In this document: positions 17,347-25,471 of the stretch, piece after piece
Numbering within the stretch: the first letter of the stretch is position 1
How the letters are laid out: each line of letters begins with the position of its first letter
Assembly (NCBI RefSeq): GCF_044793635.1
Contig: NZ_CP084992.1
Coordinates: 2,728,001-2,792,000 of the forward strand
Reading direction: 5' to 3'
Origin: Virgibacillus_F necropolis_A
GTDB taxonomy: Bacteria; Bacillota; Bacilli; Bacillales; Amphibacillaceae
DNA length: 64,000 bases
Made by a program: the position numbers and the translations under genes
The notes under the pieces: generated by a model
The model's input: only the letters and a program-made list of their open reading frames with translations
What the model was told of the DNA's origin: nothing
The model's database searches: none

Positions 17347-17383
17347 TAGCACTCTTGAGTAATCAAGTGTGCTATTTTGTTGT
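17347..17383 (+). terminator. pbuG riboswitch terminator
   Basis: TAGCACTCTTGA pairs with TCAAGTGTGCTA (one mismatch, GTAA loop), followed by TTTTGTTGT. It lies 30 bases before the pbuG ribosome site. I did not find a clear antiterminator partner. Confidence 0.7.
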
Positions 17384-17412
17384 ATTACTAGAAAAAGCAA
17401 GGAGGAAGAGTA

Positions 17413-18747
17413 TTGAAAAAGTATTTCCGCTTTGAGGAGTTAGGGACAAACTATAGAACAGAATTTGTTGCTGGATTAACGACTTTTTTAGCAATGGCAT
17501 ATATATTATTTGTAAATCCAAACACACTTGCATTAGTCGGTGTGGAAAATTTACCTGAAGGTGTTACTAGAATTGATCAGGGTGCTGTCTTCACAGCTAC
17601 CGCAATTGCTGGTGCGATAGGGTCCTTGTTTATGGGGATCATCGCAAAATATCCAATCGCTCTTGCACCTGGTATCGGTTTAAGCGCATTTTTTGCTTAT
17701 ACAGTAGTACTTGGGTACGGAATTCCTTGGCAAACTGCTTTATCTGGTGTATTAGTATCTGGACTTATATTTGTGGTATTAACGTTAACAGGATTGCGTG
17801 AAAAAATTATCAATGCAATTCCTGCCAATTTAAAGTTAGCTGTTGGTGTTGGAATAGGCTTTTTTATAGCCTTTATCGGATTTCAGAACGCCGGTATTAT
17901 TGTCGGAGATGAGGCAACACTAGTAGCTATTGGAGATTTAACATCTCCAATGGTCATGCTTTCCATTTTTGGTCTTGTAATTTCCATTGTGTTATTAAGT
18001 TTGAATGTTAAGGCTGGTATCTTTTTTGGAATGTTATTGACAGCAATCCTCGGGATGATAACGGGGCTGATTTCTCCACCAACAGGAATTGATGGTATTG
18101 TTGGTGACGTTCCAAGCTTAGCTCCAACATTTGGACAAGCATTTGGTCATTTTGGTGACATTTTTTCAATGGATATGTTAGTCGTTATTCTTACATTTTT
18201 ATTCGTTGACTTTTTTGATACAGCAGGAACGTTAGTGGCCGTAGCGACACAAGCTGGTTTAATGAAAGATAACAAATTGCCGCGTGCTGGACGTGCGTTG
18301 TTCGCTGATTCTACAGCAACAGTTGCAGGGGCGATAGTTGGTACATCAACAACAACGTCATATATTGAATCATCTGCAGGTGTTGGTGCGGGTGGACGGT
18401 CTGGATTTACCGCAGTGGTTACGGGTGGATTCTTTCTCCTCGCATTGTTTTTCTCACCATTACTAAGTGTTATAACAGCTGAAGTTACAGCTCCAGCTTT
18501 GATAATTGTCGGTGTATTAATGGCATCATCATTAAAGGACATTGATTGGGACCAGTTCGAGATTGCTGTCCCAGCGTTTTTGACAATCTTTGCCATGCCA
18601 TTAACTTATAGTATTGCAACAGGTATCGCACTTGGATTTATTTTTTACCCGATAACCATGATTTTAAAAGGACGGTATAAAGAAATAAACCCGATTATGT
18701 ATTTATTGTTCGTCATATTTATTTTGTATTTTATCTTTTTGAGTTAA
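17413..18747 (+). CDS. pbuG: Hypoxanthine/guanine permease, AzgA-type NCS2 family
   Basis: This is a 444-residue, polytopic purine permease that begins MKKYFRFEELGTNYRTEFVAG, the family's typical N-terminus, and contains the motif PIALAPGIGLSAFFAYTV. The start is TTG 17413, with GGAGGAAG seven bases upstream. It follows guaA as in B. subtilis and sits behind its own guanine riboswitch and a putative PurR site, so uptake is shut off when guanine is plentiful. PbuO-type specificity cannot be excluded. Confidence 0.9.
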   Translation: MKKYFRFEELGTNYRTEFVAGLTTFLAMAYILFVNPNTLALVGVENLPEGVTRIDQGAVFTATAIAGAIGSLFMGIIAKYPIALAPGIGLSAFFAYTVVLGYGIPWQTALSGVLVSGLIFVVLTLTGLREKIINAIPANLKLAVGVGIGFFIAFIGFQNAGIIVGDEATLVAIGDLTSPMVMLSIFGLVISIVLLSLNVKAGIFFGMLLTAILGMITGLISPPTGIDGIVGDVPSLAPTFGQAFGHFGDIFSMDMLVVILTFLFVDFFDTAGTLVAVATQAGLMKDNKLPRAGRALFADSTATVAGAIVGTSTTTSYIESSAGVGAGGRSGFTAVVTGGFFLLALFFSPLLSVITAEVTAPALIIVGVLMASSLKDIDWDQFEIAVPAFLTIFAMPLTYSIATGIALGFIFYPITMILKGRYKEINPIMYLLFVIFILYFIFLS

Positions 18748-18762
18748 ATACAGATCTGTATA

Positions 18763-18798
18763 AAAAAAGTCTAATTCGCCTAAGAATTAGACTTTTTT
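18763..18798 (+). terminator. pbuG terminator
   Basis: A 15-bp stem, AAAAAAGTCTAATTC/GAATTAGACTTTTTT, with a 6-base loop. A/T-rich on both flanks, so possibly bidirectional. Confidence 0.85.
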
Positions 18799-18840
18799 AA
18801 TTGCACGTAAGGAAAGTATAAATGTTTTAAGGAAATGCCG

Positions 18841-18900
18841 GTATAAGAAAAGCTTCGACATTCGCTATTAAAGACGAGGCGAATGCCAAGTTTTTCTAAG
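18841..18900 (+). repeat. R2 imperfect-palindrome repeat, copy 2
   Basis: GTATAAGAAAAGCTTCGACATTC and its downstream complement are nearly identical to 15492-15551. It is flanked by AAGGAAAGTATAAA-type sequences, which also accompany the repeats at 26391 and 29038. Confidence 0.75.
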
Positions 18901-18935
18901 AGAAGGAAAGAAAGTATAAAACTTTGGCGTTAATC

Positions 18936-19053
18936 TGTCTAGCTCCAGCGCCTAGCCCCTCGAGGTTTTAAGTCAAATCTCTTTGTGATAAAAATCATCA
19001 CTAAGAGATTCGTCTTAAACTTGTCGGGGCTGACCAAGGCGCTTGCGCTTTTC
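18936..19053 (-). repeat. R1 repeat, copy 3 (inverted)
   Basis: Starts TGTCTAGCTCCAGCGCC and ends GGCGCTTGCGCTTTTC, the reverse complement of the R1 ends. The core hairpin is built on AATCTCTT...AAGAGATT arms. Confidence 0.85.
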
Positions 19054-19171
19054 TTAGAATAAATATCCAAAAGTTTTATGTAATCCCATACTAAATTACT
19101 TCTAGTAACCGGATAGTTTACATAGGTGGTTAAAGGTATTTCAAAAAAATCAGATTAATTTAAATTTTCCG

Positions 19172-19201
19172 TTGACTTGGTAGCGCTTTCTCAATTATGA
19201 T
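19172..19201 (+). promoter_or_regulatory. gapN promoter with cre-like site in the spacer
   Basis: TTGACT (19172), an 18-base spacer and TATGAT (19196). The spacer holds TTGGTAGCGCTTTCT (19177-19191), one mismatch from the relaxed CcpA site WTGNAANCGNWNNCW. Binding there would block the promoter. Confidence 0.5.
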
Positions 19202-19255
19202 GAAATACATCTTTAAAATTAGCGATTCATATCAAAAAGAGAAGGGTTTGATGAG

Positions 19256-20704
19256 ATGAAGGTAGAAACAATCGCAAATACGTATCAGTTTTTGTTAAAT
19301 GGAGAATGGAGAGAGAGTTTATCGGGTAAAACGATTGAGAATCTGTCCCCATCTGACAACACACCGGTTGGCTTAGTACAGGCGATGAAGGAAAATGAAG
19401 CGAACCTTGCCGTATCAGGGGCAAAGGCAGCCCAAAAAGATTGGGCAAACATTTCATTTAGTGAGCGTGCTGAATTGCTTTATGCATGGGCAGACCAACT
19501 GCTTGAGATGAAAGAAGAACTAGCGGAAACCATCATGAAGGAAGTTGGAAAAGGGTATTCATCAGCAGAAAAAGAGGTCATACGTACCGCTGATTTTATT
19601 AAATATACCGCTGAAGAAGGCAAACGAATCCATGGTGAGTTGATCAATGGTGGAAGCTTTAACGCTGGAAGTGCCAGCAAACTCGCAATGGTACAAAGAG
19701 AACCTTTGGGCGTAGTTCTTGCCATTTCTCCTTTTAATTATCCTGTAAACCTGTCAGCTTCAAAAATTGCACCTGCTTTGATTGCTGGAAATGCAGTTGT
19801 TTTCAAGCCGGCGACACAAGGTGCAATAAGCGGAACGTTAATGATCAAGGCATTGGACAAGGCGGGGCTTCCTTCAGGGCTTGTCAATCTTGTAACAGGA
19901 AAGGGTTCTGAGATCGGTGATTATTTAACGACCCACCCTTTAATTGATATGATTAACTTTACAGGCGGATCTGAAACTGGTGAATACATTTCTAAAAAGG
20001 CATCGATGATTCCAGTCATACTTGAACTAGGTGGAAAAGATCCGGCAATTGTACTGAATGACGCGGATCTTGAAAAAGCGGCTGAAGATATCGTCGGTGG
20101 CGGGTTTTCTTATTCAGGTCAACGTTGTACCGCAATTAAGCGTGTCCTAGTATTAGATGAAGCGGCAGATACCTTAGTTGATAAACTGAAGAACAAAATC
20201 GAGGCTTTGAAAGTTGGGATTCCCGAAGATAACGCCACTGTAACTCCATTAATCAACGAGAAAGCAGCAGACTTTGTACAACAATTAGTGGATGATGCTG
20301 TCGGAAAAGGTGCCAATCCTCTTACAGATATCAGGCGCGTAGGAAACCTTGTTTCCCCCGTGCTGCTTGACAACGTAACAGTGGACATGGCTATTGCATG
20401 GGAAGAACCGTTTGGCCCGGTACTACCGATTATTCGTGTACAAAACATTGAAGAAGCGGTAAGTATTGCAAACGAGTCTATATATGGTTTACAGGCCAGT
20501 ATTTTCACGAAAAATGTTGAACAAGCAATCCGTATCGGTAATGAGCTTGAAGTAGGTTCTGTTCAAATCAACGGCAAAACGGAACGAGGTCCGGATCACT
20601 TTCCATTCCTTGGTGTAAAAGGATCCGGTTTAGGCGTGCAAGGCATTCGCAAAAGTATTGAGTCCGTAACACGTGAAAAAGTAATTGTTCTAAATATGAG
20701 CTAG
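19256..20704 (+). CDS. gapN: NADP-dependent non-phosphorylating glyceraldehyde-3-phosphate dehydrogenase
   Basis: This is a 482-residue aldehyde dehydrogenase that resembles streptococcal GapN along its whole length. Shared blocks are ISPFNYPVNL (Asn161), LELGGKD (Glu257), YSGQRCTAIKRVLV (catalytic Cys291), AWEEPFGPVLPIIR and QINGKTERGPDHFPFLG. GapN oxidises glyceraldehyde-3-phosphate directly to 3-phosphoglycerate, producing NADPH and bypassing the ATP-forming step. AGAAGGG lies about ten bases before the ATG. It is a single-gene unit in the accessory stretch between pbuG and yebE. Another NADP-linked ALDH specificity is less likely given the similarity. Confidence 0.85.
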   Translation: MKVETIANTYQFLLNGEWRESLSGKTIENLSPSDNTPVGLVQAMKENEANLAVSGAKAAQKDWANISFSERAELLYAWADQLLEMKEELAETIMKEVGKGYSSAEKEVIRTADFIKYTAEEGKRIHGELINGGSFNAGSASKLAMVQREPLGVVLAISPFNYPVNLSASKIAPALIAGNAVVFKPATQGAISGTLMIKALDKAGLPSGLVNLVTGKGSEIGDYLTTHPLIDMINFTGGSETGEYISKKASMIPVILELGGKDPAIVLNDADLEKAAEDIVGGGFSYSGQRCTAIKRVLVLDEAADTLVDKLKNKIEALKVGIPEDNATVTPLINEKAADFVQQLVDDAVGKGANPLTDIRRVGNLVSPVLLDNVTVDMAIAWEEPFGPVLPIIRVQNIEEAVSIANESIYGLQASIFTKNVEQAIRIGNELEVGSVQINGKTERGPDHFPFLGVKGSGLGVQGIRKSIESVTREKVIVLNMS

Positions 20705-20747
20705 GGTTTAATAGTATTATAAGATGTGAAATTCATTCGTTTAACCT

Positions 20748-21197
20748 GTTACTACTGGTGCAAGCGAAGAAATTGATCTTGCTTTTTGGGCTTTAGTGAA
20801 TCCTGGCGATAAAGTAATAATTCATGAACCAAGCTTTGTTGCCTATGACCCGATTGTCCAATTAGCCGTAGGTGTACCAATTCCAGTAGAGGCATCAGTT
20901 GGGAGTGAATTCAAATTGTTACCACAGCAATTGGAAGCGAAAATTACAGATAGAACCAAGCTAGTATTCATGATATGAAGGGGAGCCTTTTATGCGTTTC
21001 CTTCGATTCGTAAGTTGGGTCTGACCTCGGAGGAATTTGCGGAGGAACTGTTAAAAGAAGAAAAAGTGGCTGTCGTTCCCGGAAGTGTCTTTGGTCAAGG
21101 GGGAGATGGCCATATCAGGTGTTCATATGCTGCTTCCATGGATAATTTACAAAAGACGATTGAGCGGATGGATCGCTTTGTAGGAAAACGAATCTAA
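20748..21197 (+). pseudogene. Class I/II aminotransferase (PatA-like), truncated and internally deleted
   Basis: One frame reads VTTGASEEIDLAFWALVNPG... up to TKLVFMI, then a TGA stop (20976). It resumes in the same frame as GAFYAFPSIRKLGLTSEEF... to KRI at the stop 21195. In intact PLP aminotransferases these two parts are separated by roughly 150 residues holding the PLP-binding lysine, and about 90 N-terminal residues are also missing. The gene is therefore dead: the 5' end and the middle are gone. It sits right after gapN. Confidence 0.88.
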
Positions 21198-21205
21198 TGT
21201 AAAAC

Positions 21206-21244
21206 AGCCTGTTGAGCTAGGAAACTGCTCGACAGGCTATTTTT
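21206..21244. terminator. Terminator between the pseudogene and the MFS gene
   Basis: A 12-bp stem, AGCCTGTTGAGC/GCTCGACAGGCT, is followed by ATTTTT on the plus strand. It lies between convergent units and may also serve the minus-strand transporter. Confidence 0.8.
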
Positions 21245-21252
21245 CTCAGTTA

Positions 21253-22422
21253 CTATTGTTGACCTCTTTTCAATGCCTTTCCATATGGTAATAGATGATA
21301 AAGTGTCAGTAGAATAGTTCCTGTCATGGCGAAACATCCCATTACAGCATACAATAGATCTCCACCGTAGGAATCTATTAATGAACCACCAACAAGTGAA
21401 CCTACAATTCCTGAAACACCAAAAAATACTGCGAAGAATACTAGGTGTCCGGTTGATTGTAGTAGCTTGGGAATTAACCGTGTAATATATTGAAAAGCAG
21501 ATAGGTAAAAGACTCCGAACGTTATTCCATGTAAAAATTGAAGGGCAACGATATAGATTGGATCCTCAATCATTGCAAAGATAAACCATCTAATGCTATA
21601 TAATACACCTGCAAAAATAATAAAAATCAATGTATGATATTTTCTAAACCATTTAGCAGCCAGCGCAAAAACGAGTGCTTCACTGGCAACACCGACGAAC
21701 CAGGCCAATCCAATCAGGCCTTCACTACCCCCGAGTTGGGCTATGTATAATCCGATGTAACTATCATTTGCTCGGTGAGAAATCGTGATAAACATAATAA
21801 TGGCGAGGAAAATAACGAACGGTTTATTTGTGATGATCTGGCTTACATCTTTTAATTGAATAGGTTCTGATTCCACATTAACGTCCGTTAAGCGGAACAC
21901 AACCAATAAGGCAACTATGCCAAAAAATACGTACGGCCAAATCATATATTGTATTCCAATTGAAGATAGGATCTCGCCAACAATTAATGATGATGTAGCG
22001 AAGCCGATGGAACCCCACGTACGAATACTTCCGAACGAAACGCTGAGGTCATCCGCACGCCTTTGGGCAAGGCTGTCACCAAGTGCGCCAATTGGGGTAG
22101 TAAAGAAGTAAAATACAGCACCCATCAATATAATTGCAATTAATCCATTCATCTGGAAAAATAGTACACTACCAATGAGAAGACCAATGATACAGATTAA
22201 GAGTATTCGTTTGACCGTTTTATATTTATCACTCATATATCCCCAAAAAGGTTGTGCGAAAATGGATGCTAAAGGACCGACGGCTAGAACCCAGCCAATC
22301 TCTGTTCCGTTTAAGCCTTTATGTTTTAGATATAATGGCAAAAAACTAATAATAATGGTATTTGAAGCGTGAAAACTAAATAAAAGCATTTTTAGTGGAA
22401 GCAAGGAATTACTTTTGGCCAA
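21253..22422 (-). CDS. MFS transporter (MFS_1-like, YwbF/HcaT type)
   Basis: This is a 389-residue, twelve-TM major facilitator. The N-terminus LPLKMLLFSFHASNTIIISF and the loop-2 block PLASIFAQPFWGYMSDKY match the MFS_1-like subfamily of HcaT and B. subtilis YwbF. The start is TTG 22422 with AGGAGG eight bases upstream. The substrate is unknown; the family includes sugar and phenylpropionate permeases and many unknowns. It is a single gene that meets the aminotransferase pseudogene tail to tail. Confidence 0.8.
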   Translation of the reverse strand: MAKSNSLLPLKMLLFSFHASNTIIISFLPLYLKHKGLNGTEIGWVLAVGPLASIFAQPFWGYMSDKYKTVKRILLICIIGLLIGSVLFFQMNGLIAIILMGAVFYFFTTPIGALGDSLAQRRADDLSVSFGSIRTWGSIGFATSSLIVGEILSSIGIQYMIWPYVFFGIVALLVVFRLTDVNVESEPIQLKDVSQIITNKPFVIFLAIIMFITISHRANDSYIGLYIAQLGGSEGLIGLAWFVGVASEALVFALAAKWFRKYHTLIFIIFAGVLYSIRWFIFAMIEDPIYIVALQFLHGITFGVFYLSAFQYITRLIPKLLQSTGHLVFFAVFFGVSGIVGSLVGGSLIDSYGGDLLYAVMGCFAMTGTILLTLYHLLPYGKALKRGQQ

Positions 22423-22484
22423 AATGTTAACCTCCTAACAGCTGGACCTATTCAAAATGTTAGCCTTTCCTCTATTTTAGAGAA

Positions 22485-23035
22485 AGGCTGTTTTCGTAAA
22501 GATTGTTGCTTTTGAGAAAATAGATATAAACGACGTAACTGCTATGTTGATTTCCGCTGCGGACCGTTGCTTTCCGCGGGCACGGCTTCAGCCTCCTTGC
22601 CCCGGCAAGGGGTATGCCGACGTTGTCCGCAAAGGACGGTATTAGTCGACCCTCATTATCTACCACTCTGCGGGGTCTTCGGACACGTGCTGTTCCCGCA
22701 GGAGTCACCGCCCTCCGCTCACCTGGACTGGTAAAGCTGTTTACGTAAGAATTCCTTGTCATTTCTTTCAACTAATGAATGCTGTTATTGGCAACTATAC
22801 CAGCAGCCCGTATACACGTAGACTCCTGCGGGAGGACAGGCATCGGTGAGACTACGCAGTGCGTTAGCACAAGGAGGCTCACCAGCCGCCCGCGGAAAGC
22901 GAAGTGTATACGGGCTGCGGTTGCCTAAGTAACTTGTTTCCATTATCAGTTCTACAGACCTAACTTAGATAGAAGTTATGTCACAGTTTATATCAACTAT
23001 AAAGATGAAAAGCAACATTGTTACGAAAAGAGCCT
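22485..23035. mobile_element. MITE-like repeat R3, copy A
   Basis: The ends are inverted: AGGCTGTTTTCGTAA..TTGTTGCTTTT (22485-22513) against AAAAGCAACA..TTACGAAAAGAGCCT (23008-23035). Inside are GC-rich modules shared with copy B: TTTCCGCGGGCACGGCTTCA, GCGGGGTCTTCGGAC and CCCGCAGGAGTC. A second, nested palindromic unit has perfect 15-bp ends (22803-22817 and 22904-22918). No coding capacity is credible; the 99-codon minus frame here is a by-product of the repeat. Confidence 0.75.
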
Positions 23036-23045
23036 AGAGAAAAGA

Positions 23046-23579
23046 CTAGTTATTTTTCCAAACTTCTTCTATAAATTCATCCCGACCGGATTTTGCACGG
23101 TCTTCTTTGTACGCTTGTTCATTTGTTTTATAGAAATCCTGATGATAATCTTCCGCTGGATAGAAGGTTGTTGCTGGTAAAATTTTTGTGACAATCGGTT
23201 TCTTGAATTTACCGCTTTGTATTAATTTTTCTTTAAATGTTTCTGCAATAGATTTCTGATCATCGTTATGATAAAAAATAGCCGTACGATAAGAATCCCC
23301 ACGATCTTGAAATTGGCCACCGTTATCGGTAGGATCGATTTGCTGCCAAAAAATTGTCATGATTTTTTCGTAGGCAATTATGGCTGGATCAAATGTAATT
23401 TCAACTGCTTCGTAATGTCCGGTTTCTCCCGTCTTTACGTCCGCGTATGTTGGATTTTCAACATGTCCACCACTATAACCAGAAACAACAGCATGAACGC
23501 CATCCCATTTATCAAATGGCTTCACCATGCACCAGAAACATCCCCCGGCAAACGTAGCTTTTTGCAATTGTGTCCCCAT
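23046..23579 (-). CDS. msrA: Peptide methionine sulfoxide reductase MsrA
   Basis: This 177-residue protein has the MsrA active-site motif GCFWC at residues 13-17. The catalytic cysteine is Cys14, which reduces Met-S-sulfoxide. Further family blocks are GYSGGHVENPTYADVKTGETGHYEAV and QIDPTDNGGQFQDRGDSYRTAIF. It is a cytoplasmic repair enzyme. There is no MsrB fusion or neighbour. It lies against the right end of the MITE-like repeat and is divergent from the MOSC gene. Confidence 0.96.
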   Translation of the reverse strand: MGTQLQKATFAGGCFWCMVKPFDKWDGVHAVVSGYSGGHVENPTYADVKTGETGHYEAVEITFDPAIIAYEKIMTIFWQQIDPTDNGGQFQDRGDSYRTAIFYHNDDQKSIAETFKEKLIQSGKFKKPIVTKILPATTFYPAEDYHQDFYKTNEQAYKEDRAKSGRDEFIEEVWKNN

Positions 23580-23677
23580 AAAAGATATCCCTCATTTGTA
23601 TATTTTATAGAAGAGAATTATAATTTGTGTAAATGTAAGTCCAACAACTATATCACAAAAAGAGAGAGGGTGGCACG

Positions 23678-24391
23678 GTGAATGCTCCATATATACATAA
23701 GTTATTAACGGGTAAAGTAAAGCAAATTGGAAATCCTAACGCGACTGATCGCTTAAACAAACCATGGGAAAGTGGCATGTTTAAAAAGGAAGTGGCAGGG
23801 AATTGTTGGCTAAGCAAAACAGGCCTTAATAATGATGAGGTTGCAGATACCAAGAACCATGGTGGTCCTGAAAAGGCAGTATTTGCCTATCCAACTGGTC
23901 ATTATCATTATTGGCAAAAAAAATTAGCTACCGATGAGATTGACATTGGAGCCATGGGAGAAAACCTCGCACTCAAGGATGCCGATGAGTTTTCTATTTG
24001 TATTGGGGACACGTTTGAAATTGGTGATGCAGTTATTCAAGTTGCCCAGCCCAGACAACCATGTTGGAAGCCGGCACGCAGGTTTCGTATAATGGATCTC
24101 GCACTACAAATTCAAAACAGTGGACGCACAGGTTGGTATTTTCGTGTATTAAAGGAAGGATATATTTCTAGTGGAAACTCGCTAACGCTAATTGAACGTT
24201 CCTATCCGCAATGGACGATTGCAGCATGTAATGAAGTGATGCATGTGTATAAGGATGATCTCCGTCAGGCCGACGCTCTTGCTTCTTGTAGTTTATTAGC
24301 TCCCAATTGGAAGCGGACATTACAAAAACGATTGCGCGGACAAAACTCCTCAGTAGAGAAGCGTGTATATGGACCAAACAAAGAAGATTGA
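23678..24391 (+). CDS. MOSC domain protein (YiiM-like)
   Basis: This is a 237-residue protein that starts at GTG 23678 behind GAGAGGGTGG. It has the MOSC signatures KNHGGPEKAVFAYPTGHYHYW and QPRQPCWKPARRF. The conserved cysteine is the presumed molybdenum/sulfur carrier residue. A C-terminal helical extension gives it the length of YiiM, which reduces N-hydroxylated compounds in E. coli. That activity is a family-level inference. No molybdopterin genes are adjacent. Confidence 0.85.
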   Translation: MNAPYIHKLLTGKVKQIGNPNATDRLNKPWESGMFKKEVAGNCWLSKTGLNNDEVADTKNHGGPEKAVFAYPTGHYHYWQKKLATDEIDIGAMGENLALKDADEFSICIGDTFEIGDAVIQVAQPRQPCWKPARRFRIMDLALQIQNSGRTGWYFRVLKEGYISSGNSLTLIERSYPQWTIAACNEVMHVYKDDLRQADALASCSLLAPNWKRTLQKRLRGQNSSVEKRVYGPNKED

Positions 24392-24464
24392 TGTGTATTG
24401 CATGAAAAATTAGTTGATATCATAAGATGATAAAAAATGGTAAATCATAACTGGAGGGTTCATT

Positions 24465-25049
24465 TTGCTTGAAAACGCGTATATTATGGTAGCAATTATT
24501 CTGATCATAAACGTTATTTACGTTTCCTTATATACACTTCGCATGATTTTAACATTAAAGGGTCGCCAATATATTGCAGCGTTTATTAGTATGTTTGAGA
24601 TAGTTGTGTATGTGATTGGGTTAGGCTTGGTGCTTGATAATTTAGATGAAATACAAAATATTATTGCTTATGCATTAGGTTTTGGAATAGGTGTAATAGT
24701 TGGATCGAAGATTGAAGAAAAACTAGCACTAGGATACATTACTGTAAATGTTATTTCATCTGATCCAAACATTGAGTTTACACGAAAGCTACGGGATAAA
24801 GGTTATGGTGTAACAAGTTGGTTTGCGTATGGAATGGATGGGGATCGTTTAGCCATGCAAATTCTGACGCCAAGAAAATATGAATTAAAGCTTTATGAAA
24901 CGATTAAAACGATTGACCCGAAAGCCTTTACGATATCGTATGAGCCAAAGCAGATTGTTGGCGGGTTCTGGGTTAAGCAAGTTCGTAAAGGAAGATTAGG
25001 TAAGAAAAACAATACAGGTGCAGGCGTGGAGTTTAAACCGAAAGACTAG
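24465..25049 (+). CDS. yebE: UPF0316/DUF2179-type membrane protein (YebE)
   Basis: This 194-residue protein starts at TTG 24465 with GGAGGG six bases upstream. Three TM segments (residues 5-25, 38-58, 63-81) are followed by a soluble C-terminal DUF2179-like domain. Its order, ALGFGIGVIVGSKIEEKLALGYITVNV then SYEPKQIVGGFWVKQVRKGR, parallels B. subtilis YebE. Its position between pbuG and purE is also as in B. subtilis. Function is unknown. Confidence 0.85.
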   Translation: MLENAYIMVAIILIINVIYVSLYTLRMILTLKGRQYIAAFISMFEIVVYVIGLGLVLDNLDEIQNIIAYALGFGIGVIVGSKIEEKLALGYITVNVISSDPNIEFTRKLRDKGYGVTSWFAYGMDGDRLAMQILTPRKYELKLYETIKTIDPKAFTISYEPKQIVGGFWVKQVRKGRLGKKNNTGAGVEFKPKD

Positions 25050-25067
25050 AGACCAAATCGCTATTTT

Positions 25068-25195
25068 GCGGACACCAGGTCCATTATTTGTGACAAAATA
25101 GGTTAATTCCCAACGTTCGCGGACATAGGTTCCACTATTTTGTAAAAAAGCAGTGATTTCCTTGTGACTTTTTGCAAATAGGGTACTCAGTGTCC
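25068..25195. repeat. Degenerate GCGGACA repeat cluster
   Basis: Three related pieces: GCGGACACCAGGTCCATTAT (25068), GCGGACATAGGTTCCACTAT (about 25130) and, inverted, ATAGGGTACTCAGTGTCCGC (25177-25196). The spacers are AT-rich and no gene is present. Confidence 0.6.
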
Positions 25196-25299
25196 GCCTG
25201 GCTTTGAATTAGGGTCATTAAATAGAAATAACGGATTAAATGTCCGAATTTCTAGAATATTTCTACTGCAGCATAAAACTATTCACAACAAACAATACT

Positions 25300-25388
25300 G
25301 AGGCGTTTGCTCGCGGAAATCAACGTTGCGGCAATGTCGTAGTTTATTGATTTTGTGGCAAAAACAACAATCTTTTAGAAAGCAGCCT
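25300..25388 (-). mobile_element. Remnant of MITE-like repeat R3 (one end)
   Basis: AAACAACAATCTTTTAGAAA followed by GCAGCCT (25362-25388) is the inverted form of the R3 left end at 46635 and 22485. It is preceded by a decayed GC-rich piece (CTCGCGGAAATCAACGTTGC). The other end was not found. Confidence 0.55.
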
Positions 25389-25471
25389 TTTATTTTAACT
25401 GGTCAACGAACACCCAGTTTCTAAAACGAATACATTACCTAGGAATGGATTTTTTCTAGGAGGAAAGATTA

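Noticed and set aside
22472..22771. 99-codon minus-strand ORF
   Set aside because: It lies entirely in the R3 repeat, its translation is rich in Arg/Pro from the GC-rich palindromes, and there is no ribosome site.
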